The notes: generated from the letters alone by a model not told the origin. Counted from the stretch's first letter, positions 33,455-45,351 are shown. The stretch: 64,000 nt of DNA from Eledone cirrhosa (GCA_964016885.1 OZ024742.1:117187323-117251322), one strand, 5' to 3'. A program made the numbers and translations.

Positions 33455-33870
33455 ATATCTTTTTAATGCTCTCTGCTTTAAATATATTAATGTTAATCTA
33501 AGTAACTTCTCTCAATTCTGTAATGGTGTTGTCTTCAAAATCCAAGTCTATGGGACTATATGATATGATTTCTGGTAACCAACCCAGTTTTTATTTCATT
33601 GCAGTTTTTTTTTTATCTCCTTGTCAATTAACAGCTGATTTTTTTTATTGCTCTTCAATTTCTCTGACATCCTTTCTGTTCATTAGGGAGTATGTTTTGT
33701 TCCTTGAAGTGGGCATAGATATTTTCTTCAATTATACTTGTTAATAGTAAAGAGAAACAATTTATTGGTCTGTACTTTGATATCTCAGACACTTTCTGTT
33801 TGTCCGTCATGATCAGAGTTGTTCTGCTCTTAGTCATCCAATTAAGGATACTTCCACTCTAGAGACTTGC
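33455..33870 (-). mobile_element. R4-like LINE, RT fingers/palm fragment
   Basis: The minus strand reads SEISKYRPINC, EENIYAHFKEQNILP, NEQKGCQRN, QLLIDKEI and a decayed motif A (GYQKSYHIVP). The frame 33655-33837 is its longest open piece. Motif A lost its first Asp. Confidence 0.7.
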
Positions 33871-33974
33871 GTTTGATAAGATTGCTAGCACTTGTCTTCA
33901 CATTTTAATATTCTTCAGCAAGAAACCTTGCGTGCTTTCCAGTTAGTTAATTTTGCAGCTTGTTTTACAATGCG

Positions 33975-34345
33975 ATCATCATCATTGTTTTTACGCCCAT
34001 TGTTCCATGCTTGCATGGGTTGGACAGGTCCTTCTCAGCATGGGATCTCTCCACTCATTGCATTCCTTCATTATCTCTTCCATGAGTTTCAGCGATTTGA
34101 GGTTAGCTTTAACAACCTGTGCCCGGTCTTCGATAGTCTACCTCTACTGCTGCTTCCTTCCACTGAGATTTCCTGGCACTTCTTCACCCAGCGACCATTA
34201 TCCATATACCTCACATGTGCAAACCAACACAGTCTTCTCTCCTGCACATCACATCGATTACTCTTAAACCCAGCTTCTCCCTCAACTCATCCAAGCTCTG
34301 CCATTATCTCCCACTTAATTGCACATCCAAAATAGCATGGTTGCT
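33975..34345 (-). mobile_element. RTE-like LINE C-terminus, older family
   Basis: Minus-strand pieces VVKANLKSLKLMEEIMKE, RRTCPTHASMEQ and an ATC-rich tail (33976-33983) identify it. Plus-strand frames over it are shadows. Confidence 0.65.
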
Positions 34346-34384
34346 TCATTTCTTTCCAGTCTATGCATGTCCACTGCAGTCACA

Positions 34385-34530
34385 GCCCATGACTCATATC
34401 ATGACTCATACACTGTTCACTTTCCTGACATTTGTACAATATTCTATGTACTATACATGCACCTTTGATGAGTTTTAGTGCACCAGAGCACTGTACACAA
34501 TAATTTCATTATTATTATTATTATTATTAT
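34385..34530 (+). mobile_element. CR1/Jockey-like LINE 3' tail
   Basis: CACTGTTCACTTTCCTGACA, TGTACTATACATGCACCTTT and AGCACTGTACACAATAATTTC match 41937-42045, ending in (ATT)n, which also forms the 3' flank of the next R4-A fragment. Confidence 0.75.
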
Positions 34531-35008
34531 TTTTCTTTGAGTCTCAGTCATTGATGTTATTTAACTGGAAAGTTTGTTGAAATTAATATCAAGCCACTAC
34601 CTGCAGCCTCAGACATTCAAGACGTATCGGAGGATTCTTGCTGTTCCCAGCAAACATGCCTTTTGAAGTGTTCCAAAAAGCAGAGGTGGACTAATCTTCT
34701 TTAACCATCCTTGGAAAATCTTTGAGTTAGTACCTAGTGCACCTATGACAATCGGGACGACCTTGATTTCATGGCAGTTCCATATCCTTTTTACCTCCCC
34801 CTTTAAATCCTGGTATCGGGTAATTTTCTCCCTCTCCTTTTCTTGCACTCTCGTGTCAAATGGGCAGGCTACATCTACAATCAGGCACAATATTTTTTTC
34901 AGGCCTATTGTGTTCTAATTTCTTGTCCGTCTGTATCCTAAAATCCCATAGCACCTTCACCTGATCGTTTTCTATCACCGACTCTGGCTTATGCTCATAC
35001 CACTTCTC
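34531..35008 (-). mobile_element. R4-A LINE 3' fragment in an ATT array
   Basis: C-terminal endonuclease with VDVACPFD intact (34609-34890), 3' untranslated region, and a small deletion near 34895. (ATT)n lies on both sides (34507-34530 and 35008-35022). Confidence 0.85.
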
Positions 35009-35023
35009 ATTATTATTATTATT

Positions 35024-35205
35024 GTTGGTGTATTGGCAGTATCGGTAGACGGTCGGACATGCTTTCCAGCATAGTCACATCCCTTTATGATCTGGATTCA
35101 AATCCCACCGAGGTTAACTTTGCCTTTCATCCTTACGGGGTCGATAAAATAAAGTACCAGTAATACACTGGGATAATTGCTGGTCTTGTGCCAAAAGTAG
35201 AAACA
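35024..35205 (+). mobile_element. SINE-A copy next to the R4-A fragment
   Basis: TTGGTGTATTGGCAG to GTAGAAACA, followed by a 45-base ATT array. Confidence 0.87.
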
Positions 35206-35215
35206 ATTATTATTA

Positions 35216-35252
<37 letters not shown>

Positions 35253-35773
35253 TTTATAAAATATACTTATATATTTAAAATGTTATAACTATCTTTTAGA
35301 ATATAATTTTTGTTTCACAACTCCATTACATAATGAGTTTCCATTACAGTAAATTTCAACAAGTTTCTCGAATTGTTGTTTACATCTGGTCATACACATG
35401 CTAAGAGTACTTTGAAAGCAAGAGATCGAATGTGAAGTTTGTATAGGGATTCATAGAGTAGAAGAGGGAAAGAGAGACAGCAATTGAGAGAGAATGAGAG
35501 CAATGAAATGAATTTGATTTCAATCTAAGGAAAGATTGAATGAAAACGTATTAAGTCAGAGAAAAACATGTATGTAAGTGCATGCATGTATATGTATAGA
35601 ATTTTTATGCATTAAAAAGTTAAAATTATAAAAAATTGTTTGATATATTTTCAAGAGAATGGATAAATAATACCAATGACGATATTAATGTAGATAAACA
35701 GTGTTTCATTGTAAAATAAAGACTCTTTATATTTTAGCAATTTATTTACATAGAATTAGAAGTTGCTGAAATT

Positions 35774-36004
35774 CGGTAAAATATTGGTTTCTGAATTAGG
35801 CACAAGGCCAACAATTTGTGGGAGGGGAGCAATTAAATTGACCGCAGTGCATTACCAGTACTTTATTTTATTGACCCTGTAAGGATGAAAGGCAAAGCTA
35901 TTCTCAGCAGGATTTGAACTCAGAATGTAAAGGGACGTAACTATATGCCATAATGCTTGTTGTCCGACTCTCTACCGATACTGCCAATCCACCGATAAAA
36001 TATT
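35774..36004 (-). mobile_element. Old SINE-A with 12-base target duplication
   Basis: SINE 35786-35994; CGGTAAAATATT (35774-35785) and CGATAAAATATT (35993-36004). Target strand starts AATATTTTA. Confidence 0.85.
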
Positions 36005-36656
36005 GACCTTGAATATAAGCCAAACGAATTTTACCATCGTTGTTTTTGTCACATATTTCTCAGTTTATTTTCAATTATATACAGTAATAACTGGCACAGC
36101 CCAAGTATTGATAGTGATAATCATGTTCTTCCCATTCAGTTTCGTTTTCCATAGTTGTTTTAATCGAAGTAGATAGACTTCCCTCACATTTCCTTTTATC
36201 TTCTCATTCAGAACTTTGTCAAGCTCTAAAATGCCCAGATATTTGTACCTACTATCCTCAGTGTTACCAATCAACTCTCCATCAGGTAACTCAATACTGC
36301 CACTATGTACATGCCTACCTCTCTTAAAAACACAGTCTGCTATCCCAAACATTCTCAAACATTTCTCTATCTATGAATGTGGGACTATGTCAAAGGCTTT
36401 CTTAAAGTCTATGCAAGCTAAGCATAAATTCTTCAGATGTCTTTTGCAGCTATTTATGATTGCCTTGTTAACAGCAAGATGGTCTTTGGCTCCCTATGAA
36501 TTTTTCCTACACTCGTTCTGCTCGACAGGTAGCATCTCATTCTGAAGCAAGTGATCATATACTTTTGCAGCATAGATGCCTGTCATCAGTTTCAAAACAA
36601 ATTCAAGCAAGTGATTGGTTTGTAATTTCCAATTAACTAACCTTTCCTTTTATCCC

Positions 36657-36835
36657 TTGATTGGCAGTATTGGTAGAGGGCCAGACGCCATGCTTTCCAG
36701 CATAGTTACGTCCCTTTACGATCTGAGTTCAAATCCCACCGAGGTTGACTTTGCCTTTCATCCTTACGGGGTCGATAAAATAAAGTACCAGTAATGCTCT
36801 GGGTAATTGCTGGCCTTGTGCCTAAAGTAGAAACA
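36657..36835 (+). mobile_element. SINE-A inserted in the R4-C LINE
   Basis: TTGATTGGCAG to GTAGAAACA; 3' flank CTTATTAAAG. No second duplication found; the first head bases are missing. Confidence 0.87.
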
Positions 36836-37554
36836 CTTATTAAAGTTGGATTTCCTTCAACCATCCAGCTTGGAACTTCTCCTTGTATTGCTCCCTAGCC
36901 TTGAAAGAGTGCTTTAAAATCTTTTCAACTAGAATCCTTAGCTTCTGTCTGGTCCAGGTGATTTCTAGGGATTTCTAGTTTGACATTTTCCTAATTTGCT
37001 CTCAAACATCTTCCTTTAAAATGTTTTACCATGTGTGTTTTGATTCATTAGATAACTAATGCTCGACTTCATTCATCCATCACACATCTTTGTTATACTC
37101 CTTTACAATTCTCCATAGATTTGACCAAAATTGTGTGGATTCTTCAGCATTAGGTGTAGCTTGTGCACCATTTTCATCTAACAGTGATCTAAAGAACATT
37201 TTCTGATTTCCAGAGAATAATCTATTCTGTTCATATTGTTTTTGTCTACTTGTATAGCACCTAACCCTATTATATTTTGCCTTAATTCACTGTTTCACTT
37301 CTTCCATCAATACATTCAAATCTTTCAACTTTATCTTATATCTCATATCCTTGCATCATTTCTCCTCTACTTTGGCCTTTTCCCTTTTGTCTCTGTCATG
37401 CATTCATTTTACCCAGTTCTTTTCTGAGCTGAGTTGTATCACCTTCTAATCTTATCTTCCACTAGGGTTCCTTGCATTTCTTCCTTTCTATTTTCTGAAT
37501 GCGTAATAGCTCCAACATCAGAAACCCTGCAGCGCTAATTAACTTTCGCAAGTC

Positions 37555-37693
37555 GGTGATAGCATTAGTTTCTATATACACAAAAAGTACCCAGCCCACA
37601 CTCTAAGGCAGTTGTGTGGGTGTCACGACAAAAAGCACCTGTCTAACCCATTGTAGTGTGGAAAATCGACATTAAACAATGATGATGATGATA
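37555..37693 (+). mobile_element. SINE-B/RTE tail inserted in the R4-C LINE
   Basis: AAAAAGTACCCAGCCCACAC, TGTGTGGGTGTCACGAC and a GAT tail are the shared 3' region; LINE coding sequence resumes on both sides. Confidence 0.65.
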
Positions 37694-38644
37694 GCAGGGT
37701 ATACTTTGTCTGTTCCACTTGCTAAATGACTTCTCTCTATATATTTTGAAGATTCAACAGTGTTTTATTGAACCCCGGATCGTTAAACAGATCTCCCAAT
37801 CTTTTGATAATTAATCTTGTTTATTCCTTTTATTAATTTTCATTTTTATTCAAACTTTCAATGCCCACATCATCAGTCACTTGATTTTCCACGTGTTTCA
37901 TATTTAGTGATCCATCATTTTTCCTTTATCTGTATTTTGGTAGGCTAATTCTTCCTCAGTTGATTCATCTTCATTGTGATCTCTCTGTTTCCCACTTTCC
38001 TCATTTGCAACATCTAAGTTGCCTTCAATATTAACTTTCATGCTTTGTACTTCAACTTCCAGAACCAATTACTCCATCTAATTTCCCTTGTATGTCCCAT
38101 CAAATTGTTCATACTGATTTAAACATTCCAAACCTTATTCAATGCTGAAGCACCTATGTGACACTTGCTTATGATTTTTTTATCTTCGTTACTCCATTTC
38201 CTTCTGCTTCTGGTTTCATTGCATTGTTTTACATGCCTGTGGTTTATGTTGTGGTACAGTTCTATAAAGCATGTACCCTCTGAGTTGAAATGTTAACAGC
38301 TCCACTCCCATCACACATGCCCTATCTGATGGCTTCACCTCCGGTTTCCTCCAAGAGGTTTCGTGATGAGTTCTACCTACATAGAAATTTGAATCCATAT
38401 TTCTTGTCAACATCATTTTCATGAGATTTGTGTATATGAGGTTGCACAACTACCAGTGCTTTTATTGTCTACACCACCACTAAAAAGGTCACCAACCAAG
38501 GCTAAAGAATTTTCTTGGAATTTTGACAGTTGTTGTTATTGATATTGGTGTTTCTGTTGCTGCCTGTTCCATCTATCACTGAGGTAGTGATAGTGCTGGT
38601 ATTGGTAGCAGTGGTGGCAGTGGTGGAGTTGATAAAGGTGTTAG

Positions 38645-38878
38645 GTCAGTGGATTGGCAGTATCGGTAGAAGGTCGGACTCCATGCTTTGACGCATAGAG
38701 TTACGGCCCTTGCCATTCTGAGTTCAAATCCCGCCGAGGTTAACTTTGCTTTTCATCTTTACGGGGTAGATAGAATAAAGTACCAGTAATGCACTGGGTA
38801 ATTGCTGGCCTTGTGCCTAAAGTAGAAACAATTATTATATTGGCAGTATCGGTAGTAAAAGTAGAAACAATTATTATA
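38645..38878 (+). mobile_element. SINE-A followed by a 30-base head-to-tail mini-SINE
   Basis: A full SINE-A ends at 38830. Then ATTATTATA (38831-38839), a 30-base piece made of TTGGCAGTATCGGTAG from the head joined to TAAAAGTAGAAACA from the 3' end (38840-38869), and ATTATTATA again (38870-38878). Confidence 0.85.
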
Positions 38879-39854
38879 ATTATAATTATTCTTGTTACTG
38901 TTGCTTTTGTCACTTCTGTCATTGATTTTGATGTTCATGTTATTATTTATATCAATTATTTTAGTTGTTGTCGTGGTAGTGGAATTGGTACTAGTATTAT
39001 TATTGTTGTTGTTGCTGTTGTCATTCATTAGCTTCTTGAGATTATTGTGGTTATTGTTTTTGTTGCTATATTTTGCCTCTCTATCTATTTTTAACCTTCA
39101 TGGAATTATATTTTTTCTAATTTAAAATGAACTTATCTTTTGGGGGAATATTTAAGAGAAAGTTATCTTTTAGGGTTTAAGATGTGCTATCAATGTCAAA
39201 GTCATTTTATGAGAGTGTATATTATTTTCATGTCAAAATTTTTCCCAGAATCAATAAACATTTTGAATATCTATGACATTAGTAGTTGTGTTGATACAGA
39301 GAAAACAAGAATAAAAAAAGAACCAAACAACAACTAGAAAGCTAAATAAAAGTACACTGAATTAATTACTATTTTTGAAAAATTCTGAAAAATTTTGATA
39401 ATTTTTGTTTGTAAAAGTTTTTTCTTACAAAGAAAAAGAAAAGGAAATTAGTTGATATAAGCCATAAGCCATTTTTTAAAGTGGTAAGAGATAATGGATC
39501 ATTTGAGGATTCTATCTGATTACTTGTCAAATGTTAGAGAAACTAAAATTCACAACTCAAATAAATTTCAAAAACTTTTAGGGTATTTTTTATCTCTAGA
39601 TACATAAGCTAGAATATTAGATTAAAAAAGTAAAATGTATGTAAAAATATGAAAACATTTTGTTTTTTAGCTTTATTTTGAAAGATGTCTTTGAGCTCAA
39701 TATTTCACAATCATGAACAAGCAGCCACAAAGTAGCTATCATTTGTAGTTTTGTTTAGCCACATATCAACCTTGACCAAACAAACAGGACTATGATCAAA
39801 TGTGTTTTAATCATTACCACACCATTTTTTTTAGGAGTATCTAGAGATAATCAT

Positions 39855-40020
39855 CATCATGATATTTATGTCCACTTTCTCACATTGGTATCGACTGGAC
39901 AGGAGATTTGAGGCAGTTTTTCTATGGACAGGACTTTTGGAGGCAGTTTTTCTATTGACAGGACTTTTGGGGGCAGTATTTCTATGGCCAAATGTGATTC
40001 CTGATGCTAATCAATAAATA
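39855..40020 (-). mobile_element. SINE tail with a 30-base triplication
   Basis: ATCATCATCATG and TTTATGTCCACTTTC mark a LINE/SINE tail; a GGACTTTTGGAGGCAGTTTT-type unit then repeats three times with a 30-base period (39897-39989). Confidence 0.6.
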
Positions 40021-40149
40021 AATTTCTTATAAGTATGATACATGACCCTAATGTTTATCAAACTGTTGAGCTACTAAATATATTTTTTACACAAATATAA
40101 ATTAACATCACTGCATACGTTTAGTGCACACACACACACATACACACAC

Positions 40150-40320
40150 AATCATACAATAACCCCCTTACATATTCTCCTACAAAATTTACACAAAAAG
40201 CATTGCTCCCACTTACTAGAAGACACATGCTTAAAATGTCACACAATAGAATAAAACCCCAAACCACATGGTTCTGAATCAAACTTCTCAACCACAGAGC
40301 CATGCTTGCAACTATCTACA
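40150..40320 (-). mobile_element. tRNA-derived SINE, other family
   Basis: The minus strand reads GCATGGCTCTGTGGTTGAGA, CAGAACCATGTGGTTTGGGG, an A-box-like and decayed B-box-like head resembling an octopus SINE I remember. Confidence 0.55.
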
Positions 40321-40784
40321 CAACTATGCCTGTGCCTATATGAAATAATTATATGTACATTATATTTGATTAGAAAAGACAGGAAATTTCAATAAATTAA
40401 GTGTTTATTGCATATAGCTTCACTTTCACTGTCATATTTTGACTTACTTATACAAATTCATGCCATGGGCTCCCTAGAGTTATTTTTCTTAGCTCTCTTT
40501 TTACTTTTAATTATACAAATTACTCTTGGCAATAAACATACATATGTGTTTACAAGTGATGATGTTCACCTGTGTATATTTTTATGTATGTGTGTGAGTA
40601 CGTGGTTGTATTTGTATAACTGTATGCATTTATATCTAATATATGCATATGTATGTTTGCCTTTATTTGTATATATAATAATATGTATGAACAGATAGAC
40701 ACATGCCTGCAGGTGTATGTGCTTGAGTATGTGTATATGTTTAGATATATATATTCATCTGGGTATATATACCTGGATGCTGTG

Positions 40785-42579
40785 TGTAGAAGACTTGCGT
40801 AGATTGGAAAGAAACGAAGCTTGCATGCTCTGATTGATGTGTAATACGAATTGAGAGAAAGACTGAGCATAAAAAGACTTTCTGCATTGGGTGTGAGGGA
40901 TGATCTTTTTAACTGGTTGAAATCCTTCATTCTCAGCCGAAAAGAGGTAGTCATGGTTCTAGAACTGCATTCTTCACCATATGGGATGTCATCTGGTGTA
41001 CCACAGGAATCTGTTCTTGGTCCCCTTTTGTTTGTGGCATATATTAATGTCATAGATACCAACTTAAAGAATGCCATGGTACTGAAATATGCAGATGACA
41101 TCAAGCTGTACCTTGAAATCAAAAGGACTGATCCTGAAATCTACAACTCTTTCCTACAATCAGACCTGGACACAATGCAGCAATGGATCACAGACTGGCA
41201 ACTGAAGTTGGCTGTGTACCACCATGCATTTTGGGAGGAAAAATCCAGCGCCCACATACTCCCTCCACAACACTGATATCAAGAAGTCCTCTTGTGAACG
41301 TGACCTGGGCATTACTGTCAGCAGCGATTTGCGTTGGACAAAGCATGTCTGTAAGATTGTCAAGAAGGCCGAGGGTGTCTTGGCATCACTCAGCAAGACC
41401 TTTGTTGGCCGCTCTCCAGCCATCTATTTAAAGCTGTATACAGCTATGGTACGACCACACTTGGAATTCGCATCATCAGTCTGGAACCCCTATCTTGCTC
41501 AGAACATTGACCTCCTGGAAACTGTTCAGAGACATGCAGCCAAGCGCATACCCTCCATCAGACACCTACCATACTCTGAACGCCTTGCTTCCCTGGGCAT
41601 GGATTCATTGAAGCTCCGACGTCTGGCAATGGACTTGGTAAACACCTACAAAGTTATTAACCATCTCACCAACAACAACCCTGAGCACCTTTTTGGTCTC
41701 CTTGTGTCTAACACACGTGGACATGCCTACAAAATCAGAAAACAGCACAGTTCCCATGACTTTCGGAAAAATTTTCTCACGCTTAGAGTTGCTGAAGCAT
41801 GGAACAAACTGCTGCGTCAGTTGTTAGCTGCCGAGACACTGCATCCTTTAAAACCCTCATGCTTCCAGAAATTCGCCAAAGCTACACCTGATGTACCCCT
41901 TCCATACACATGCACACATGTGTATATCATTACTCATGCACTGTTTATTTTCCTGACGTTTGTACATTACCCTATGTACTATACATACACTTTTGATGAG
42001 TTGTAGTGCACGTGAGCACTGTACACAATATTTTCATTATTATTATAAGAGGAATCAAATTCTGTGTGCAGGAGAGGAGGTTGCGTTGGTATGGACATCT
42101 GATGCACAAGAAGGATGACAGCTGCATAAAAAGGTGCAGAGCACTAAAAGTCGATGGAAGCCTTGGAGTGGGGAGACGCAAGAAGACCTGGGATGAGGTG
42201 ATAAAAGCTGACCTTGTCCAATTGCAGCTCTCAAAGGCAATGACACAAGACCGAGACATTGGGTACAAGCTGAAGCTGAAGCATATAGACAGTATGTCCC
42301 CACCCCCTCCCACTGCAAAATGGTCGTGGAGGTATCATGACAAAAGAGGACCCAGCACTCACTGTAAAGTGGTCGTGCAGGTGTCATGGTAAAAAGGCAC
42401 CCAGTACTCACTGTAAATGAGGTTGGTGTTTGGAAGGGCATCCAGCTGTAGAAATCAAGCCAAAATTAATTCCCATATGAGCAAGACATGGTCACTCAAT
42501 CTGGCATTGCCCACAATAGGAACAACCCATCTTAACCATGCTAGCATGGAAGAATGGACGTAAAATAGTGATGATGATA

Positions 42580-42580
<1 letters not shown>
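40785..42580 (+). mobile_element. RTE-like LINE split by a nested CR1/Jockey-like LINE
   Basis: RTE coding (RRLERNEACML, then RERLSI) stops at about 40870 and resumes at about 42046 with IRGIKFCVQERRLRWYGHL, KDDSCIKRC, GRRKKTWDEVIKADL, followed by its 3' untranslated region and a short GAT tail near 42575. The sequence between is a different LINE. A few RTE codons (DELREKLG-type) are missing at the junction. Confidence 0.8.
40871..42045 (+). mobile_element. CR1/Jockey-like LINE, 5'-truncated, nested
   Basis: Two frames: 40856-41276 carries SALGVRDDLFNWLKSF, motif B as GVPQESVLGPLLF (E replaces the usual G) and YADDIKLY; a frameshift near 41215 leads to 41224-42006 with MHFGRKNPAPTYS, CERDLGITVSSDLRW, LYTAMVRPHLEFASSVWNPY and a C-terminal tail with WNKLLRQLL. 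YADD is intact; the upstream RT and any APE endonuclease are missing. 3' end TTTC(ATT)n. Confidence 0.8.

Positions 42581-42623
<43 letters not shown>
42580..42623. repeat. (TA)n microsatellite
   Basis: Pure TA run immediately after the RTE 3' end. Confidence 0.9.
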
Positions 42624-42628
<5 letters not shown>

Positions 42629-42944
42629 GAAATATGGGTGAGAAGAATACTGCTGGTTGCACATGGATAACATGTTATAAAATGAGTCCCTCATCAGTGA
42701 TTTACCAAACGATCATGGGTATTTCATCGCATTAAAAATCATATATATATATATATAACCGATATAAAAGACACAGAAGTGAAAAGCGAAAACTAACCAA
42801 ACAGTGAGTGTGTTCTGTTATTAATTCTGGCAATATTACACAAATATGACCCTCCCCAAGTATAACAATATTTGTTTTGACACACGATTTCATATAAAAA
42901 ACGTCGCAAAGCTAATTCATCGCTGTTATATATATATATATATA

Positions 42945-43062
42945 TACAGGTAAAATTCTGTTATAACCAATACCATTATAACAAATTTGTCAGTATAACG
43001 AAAATATTTTTTAAATCTTTGAGTTAACCCTGTGAATTTCATTATAACGGAATTTCACTGTA
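42945..43062. mobile_element. pogo-like MITE, 114 bp, TA duplication
   Basis: 42947-43060. Ends CAGGTAAAATTCTGTTATAA and, complemented, CAGTGAAATTCCGTTATAAT; TA on both sides. CAGT start with GTTATAA is typical of pogo/Tigger ends. No coding. Confidence 0.7.
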
Positions 43063-43073
43063 TATACATAAAC

Positions 43074-43205
43074 TCCTAGATGCAGATGATATGCTCGTTA
43101 TAGATGAATCCATAAAAGAAGTAGAGAATAAGTTCCATTTATGGAAACAGAACTTGGAATCGAAAGGTCTGACAGTAAGCTTAGCCAAAACTCTATACAA
43201 TGTAC
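43074..43205 (+). mobile_element. RTE-like fragment around YADD
   Basis: Reads LLDADDMLVIDESIKEVENK, FHLWKQNLESKGLTVSLAKT. LDADD replaces LYADD. Confidence 0.7.
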
Positions 43206-43250
43206 ACAGGGTGTGTCCTCGAGGATAAAGCATCTTCGGCACCGGGAATT
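43206..43250 (+). mobile_element. Right-end fragment of the 155-bp TA MITE
   Basis: AGGGTGTGTCCTCGAGGATA and TTCGGCACCGGGAA match 26930-26970; the last bases have changed. Confidence 0.6.
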
Positions 43251-43261
43251 ATTGGTGGTAT

Positions 43262-43745
43262 GCCACAACTAGAGATCGGTGTGGAAGTTGGACCTTCATA
43301 AAGACCTGAAGATCCATCTCTTCATTGCTGTAGTGGAGTCTGTGCTGCTGGACGGGTCTGAAACTTGGACACTGACCAAGAAACTCACTCAGATGGTGGA
43401 TAGGTGCTACACGAGAATGCTGAGGATGGCTTTGAACATTCATCAGCATACACCGAGGATCAAGAACTCAGAGCTGTACGAGAGCCTCCTAAATATCAGC
43501 TCGAAACTGACACAGAGGAGATTGAGGTTAGCTGGACATGCTCACCGACATCCAGAGTTGACACTGCACTCAGTGCTCTTGTGAGAGCCCATGCATGGAC
43601 TCACTGGAAGAGGAAGACCGAGGTTAACATATGTTGATGCCCTAAGGACAGACACTGGTCTCTTGGAGACACAGGACATGGCAGCGATAATGAGGGACAG
43701 AGACCATTGGAGAGAACTCGTCCATGGATCTTGGGAATGTTACCC
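43262..43745 (+). mobile_element. LINE C-terminal region, another RTE/Jockey-type family
   Basis: Reads WKLDLHKDLKIHLFIAVVES, VLLDGSETWTLTKKL, YTRMLRMALN, RRLRLAGHAHRHPELTL, then EPMHGLTGRGRPRLTYVDAL in the next frame after one stop. It differs clearly from the main RTE family (no zinc finger seen here). Confidence 0.7.
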
Positions 43746-43904
43746 GCCCTAGACATATATGTCTGCTGTTAAGTTGTAATGCAGAAGATCTGCCTTCCCA
43801 GGTGCATGGATTGAAGCATGTAACCAGTATGCACCACATTCACACCCTAGACTTACCTTTCCAGTCCCTATGCTATGTACATGGACTTCCTCTCCACCAG
43901 CTTT

Positions 43905-44180
43905 CAGTCCACACTATAAAATGGTCATTTTGGTGCCATGACACAAAGCACCCAGTACACATTGCAAAGTGTCTATGTTGGTGACATGGCAAAAAGCGCC
44001 CAGTGCACACTTGAAATGTGGTTGGTGTTAGTAAGGGCATCCAGCCGTAGAAACCAAGCCAGAAAGAGTTCTGTATGAGCAAAAGATGGTCATCTGATCT
44101 GACTTGTCTTACAATGGGACAACTCTTCTGAGCCAGGCTAGTTTTTAAAAAATGGATGTTAAATGGTAATAATGATGATC
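43905..44180 (+). mobile_element. SINE-B/RTE 3' region copy
   Basis: CACTATAAAATGGTCATTTT, GGTTGGTGTTAGTAAGGGCA, ATGGATGTTAAATGG in order. Confidence 0.65.
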
Positions 44181-44304
44181 ATGTTTAAATATATTGGGTA
44201 AAACATTAATTTGTTTTGTTGTATTTGTCATACTTTGTTCTTTATATACTTCTGCCACATAGTACTAGCCTTTTGAACTTTATCAGTCATATATATATAT
44301 ATCT

Positions 44305-45110
44305 GAATATCATCATCATCATTTTACGTCCTCTTTTCCCTGCTTGCAAGAGTGGGACGGATCCTATTAAGCACAGCATCTCTCCATTCATCACAGTCCT
44401 TTGTCATCTCCTCTGTGAGCTTCAGCAATCTGTGGTCTGCTCTCACCACATCCACCCATGTTTTTCATGGTCTTCTTCTACTGCATCTTCCGTCTACTGG
44501 CATTTCTTGGCACTTCTTTACCCAGCGGTCATCCTCCATGCGCATCACAAGTCCATACCAACGCAGTCGTCTCTCCCGCACACTATTGCCTATCCCTCTT
44601 ATACACGATTTCTCTCTCAACTCGTCTATGCTTGGTCGTTCACGCACATTGACATTGCATATCCAACGGAGCATGCATGCTTGCTTCATTTCTCTCCAGC
44701 TGCCCATGTTTCACTCCCATGCAGCATCACGCATCTCACACAGGCATCATATAACCGGCCTTTCGATCATAGGGAGAAACCCTTCTTTGTCAACAGAGGA
44801 AGCAGCTCCCTAAACTCCTTTCAACACGTCCTTATTCTAGATACTATGGCCACAGACCACCCTCCTCCCTTACTAATCTGATCACCTAGGTATCGGAAGC
44901 TATCAACCACCTCTATAGGTCCTACTTGTATTTGAAAAATGTGTCTATCACTGCGACTTCTGCTGTCAAATTTCCCTGTACATCTACTGCATATGTAGTC
45001 TTCCCTACCTGTTAGTTTGCCTGCTATCCCACTACACCTCTTGTGTACCCAGGATCTGCATTGTGTACATTTTATAGAATTTATGCCAACTCCTTTCCTA
45101 CATATTGAAT
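44305..45110 (-). mobile_element. RTE-like LINE, zinc finger to tail, decayed
   Basis: Minus strand, in several frames: zinc-finger region near 45000-45100, KGRLYDAC-like words, ERNEASM, RERPSIDELREKSCIRGI, RERRLRWYGLVMRMEDDRW, then the ATC tail (44310-44320). Bounded by AT runs on both sides. Confidence 0.7.
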
Positions 45111-45351
45111 ATATATATATATATATATTTAGAAAATGGGGTTTACTGAACAGCGATGTGTGGACTATATTATGGTCTGTCAGTTGCGAAGCAGATAAGA
45201 AGAACCCTCAACGACCTGTATAAATGGTGCAAGTCGGAGCATTATATATTAATAAAAGATCGGAGGCCATATTCAGTTGATTCAGGTTTATTTAAAACTC
45301 TGTTATACATATTTCACTTAGGACTATCGGTTATGATATATATATATATAC

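Larger units (their letters stand above)
36071..38460 (-). mobile_element. R4-like LINE (family R4-C) split by two insertions
   Basis: On the minus strand, from 38460 down: an N-terminal hydrophilic frame (38216-38449, WRKPEVKPSDRACVMGVELL), a linker with LEGDTTQLRKELGK and NRLFSGNQKMFFRSLL, the RT with QNECRKNS, AVNKAIINSCKRHLKN, motif A as CIDFKKAFDIVPHS (near 36400), and MRMFGIADCVFKRGR, YKYLGILELD. Motif A is intact but stops break the frame. A SINE-A (36657-36835) and a SINE-B/RTE tail (37555-37693) interrupt it. The region after 36071 (FMDD distal part, nuclease) is absent. Confidence 0.7.

Noticed and set aside
38892..39125. A Leu/Val-rich plus-strand frame resembling a membrane protein
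   Set aside because: Low-complexity TTG/TTA-rich DNA; the opposite strand is equally open with Asn/Thr runs.
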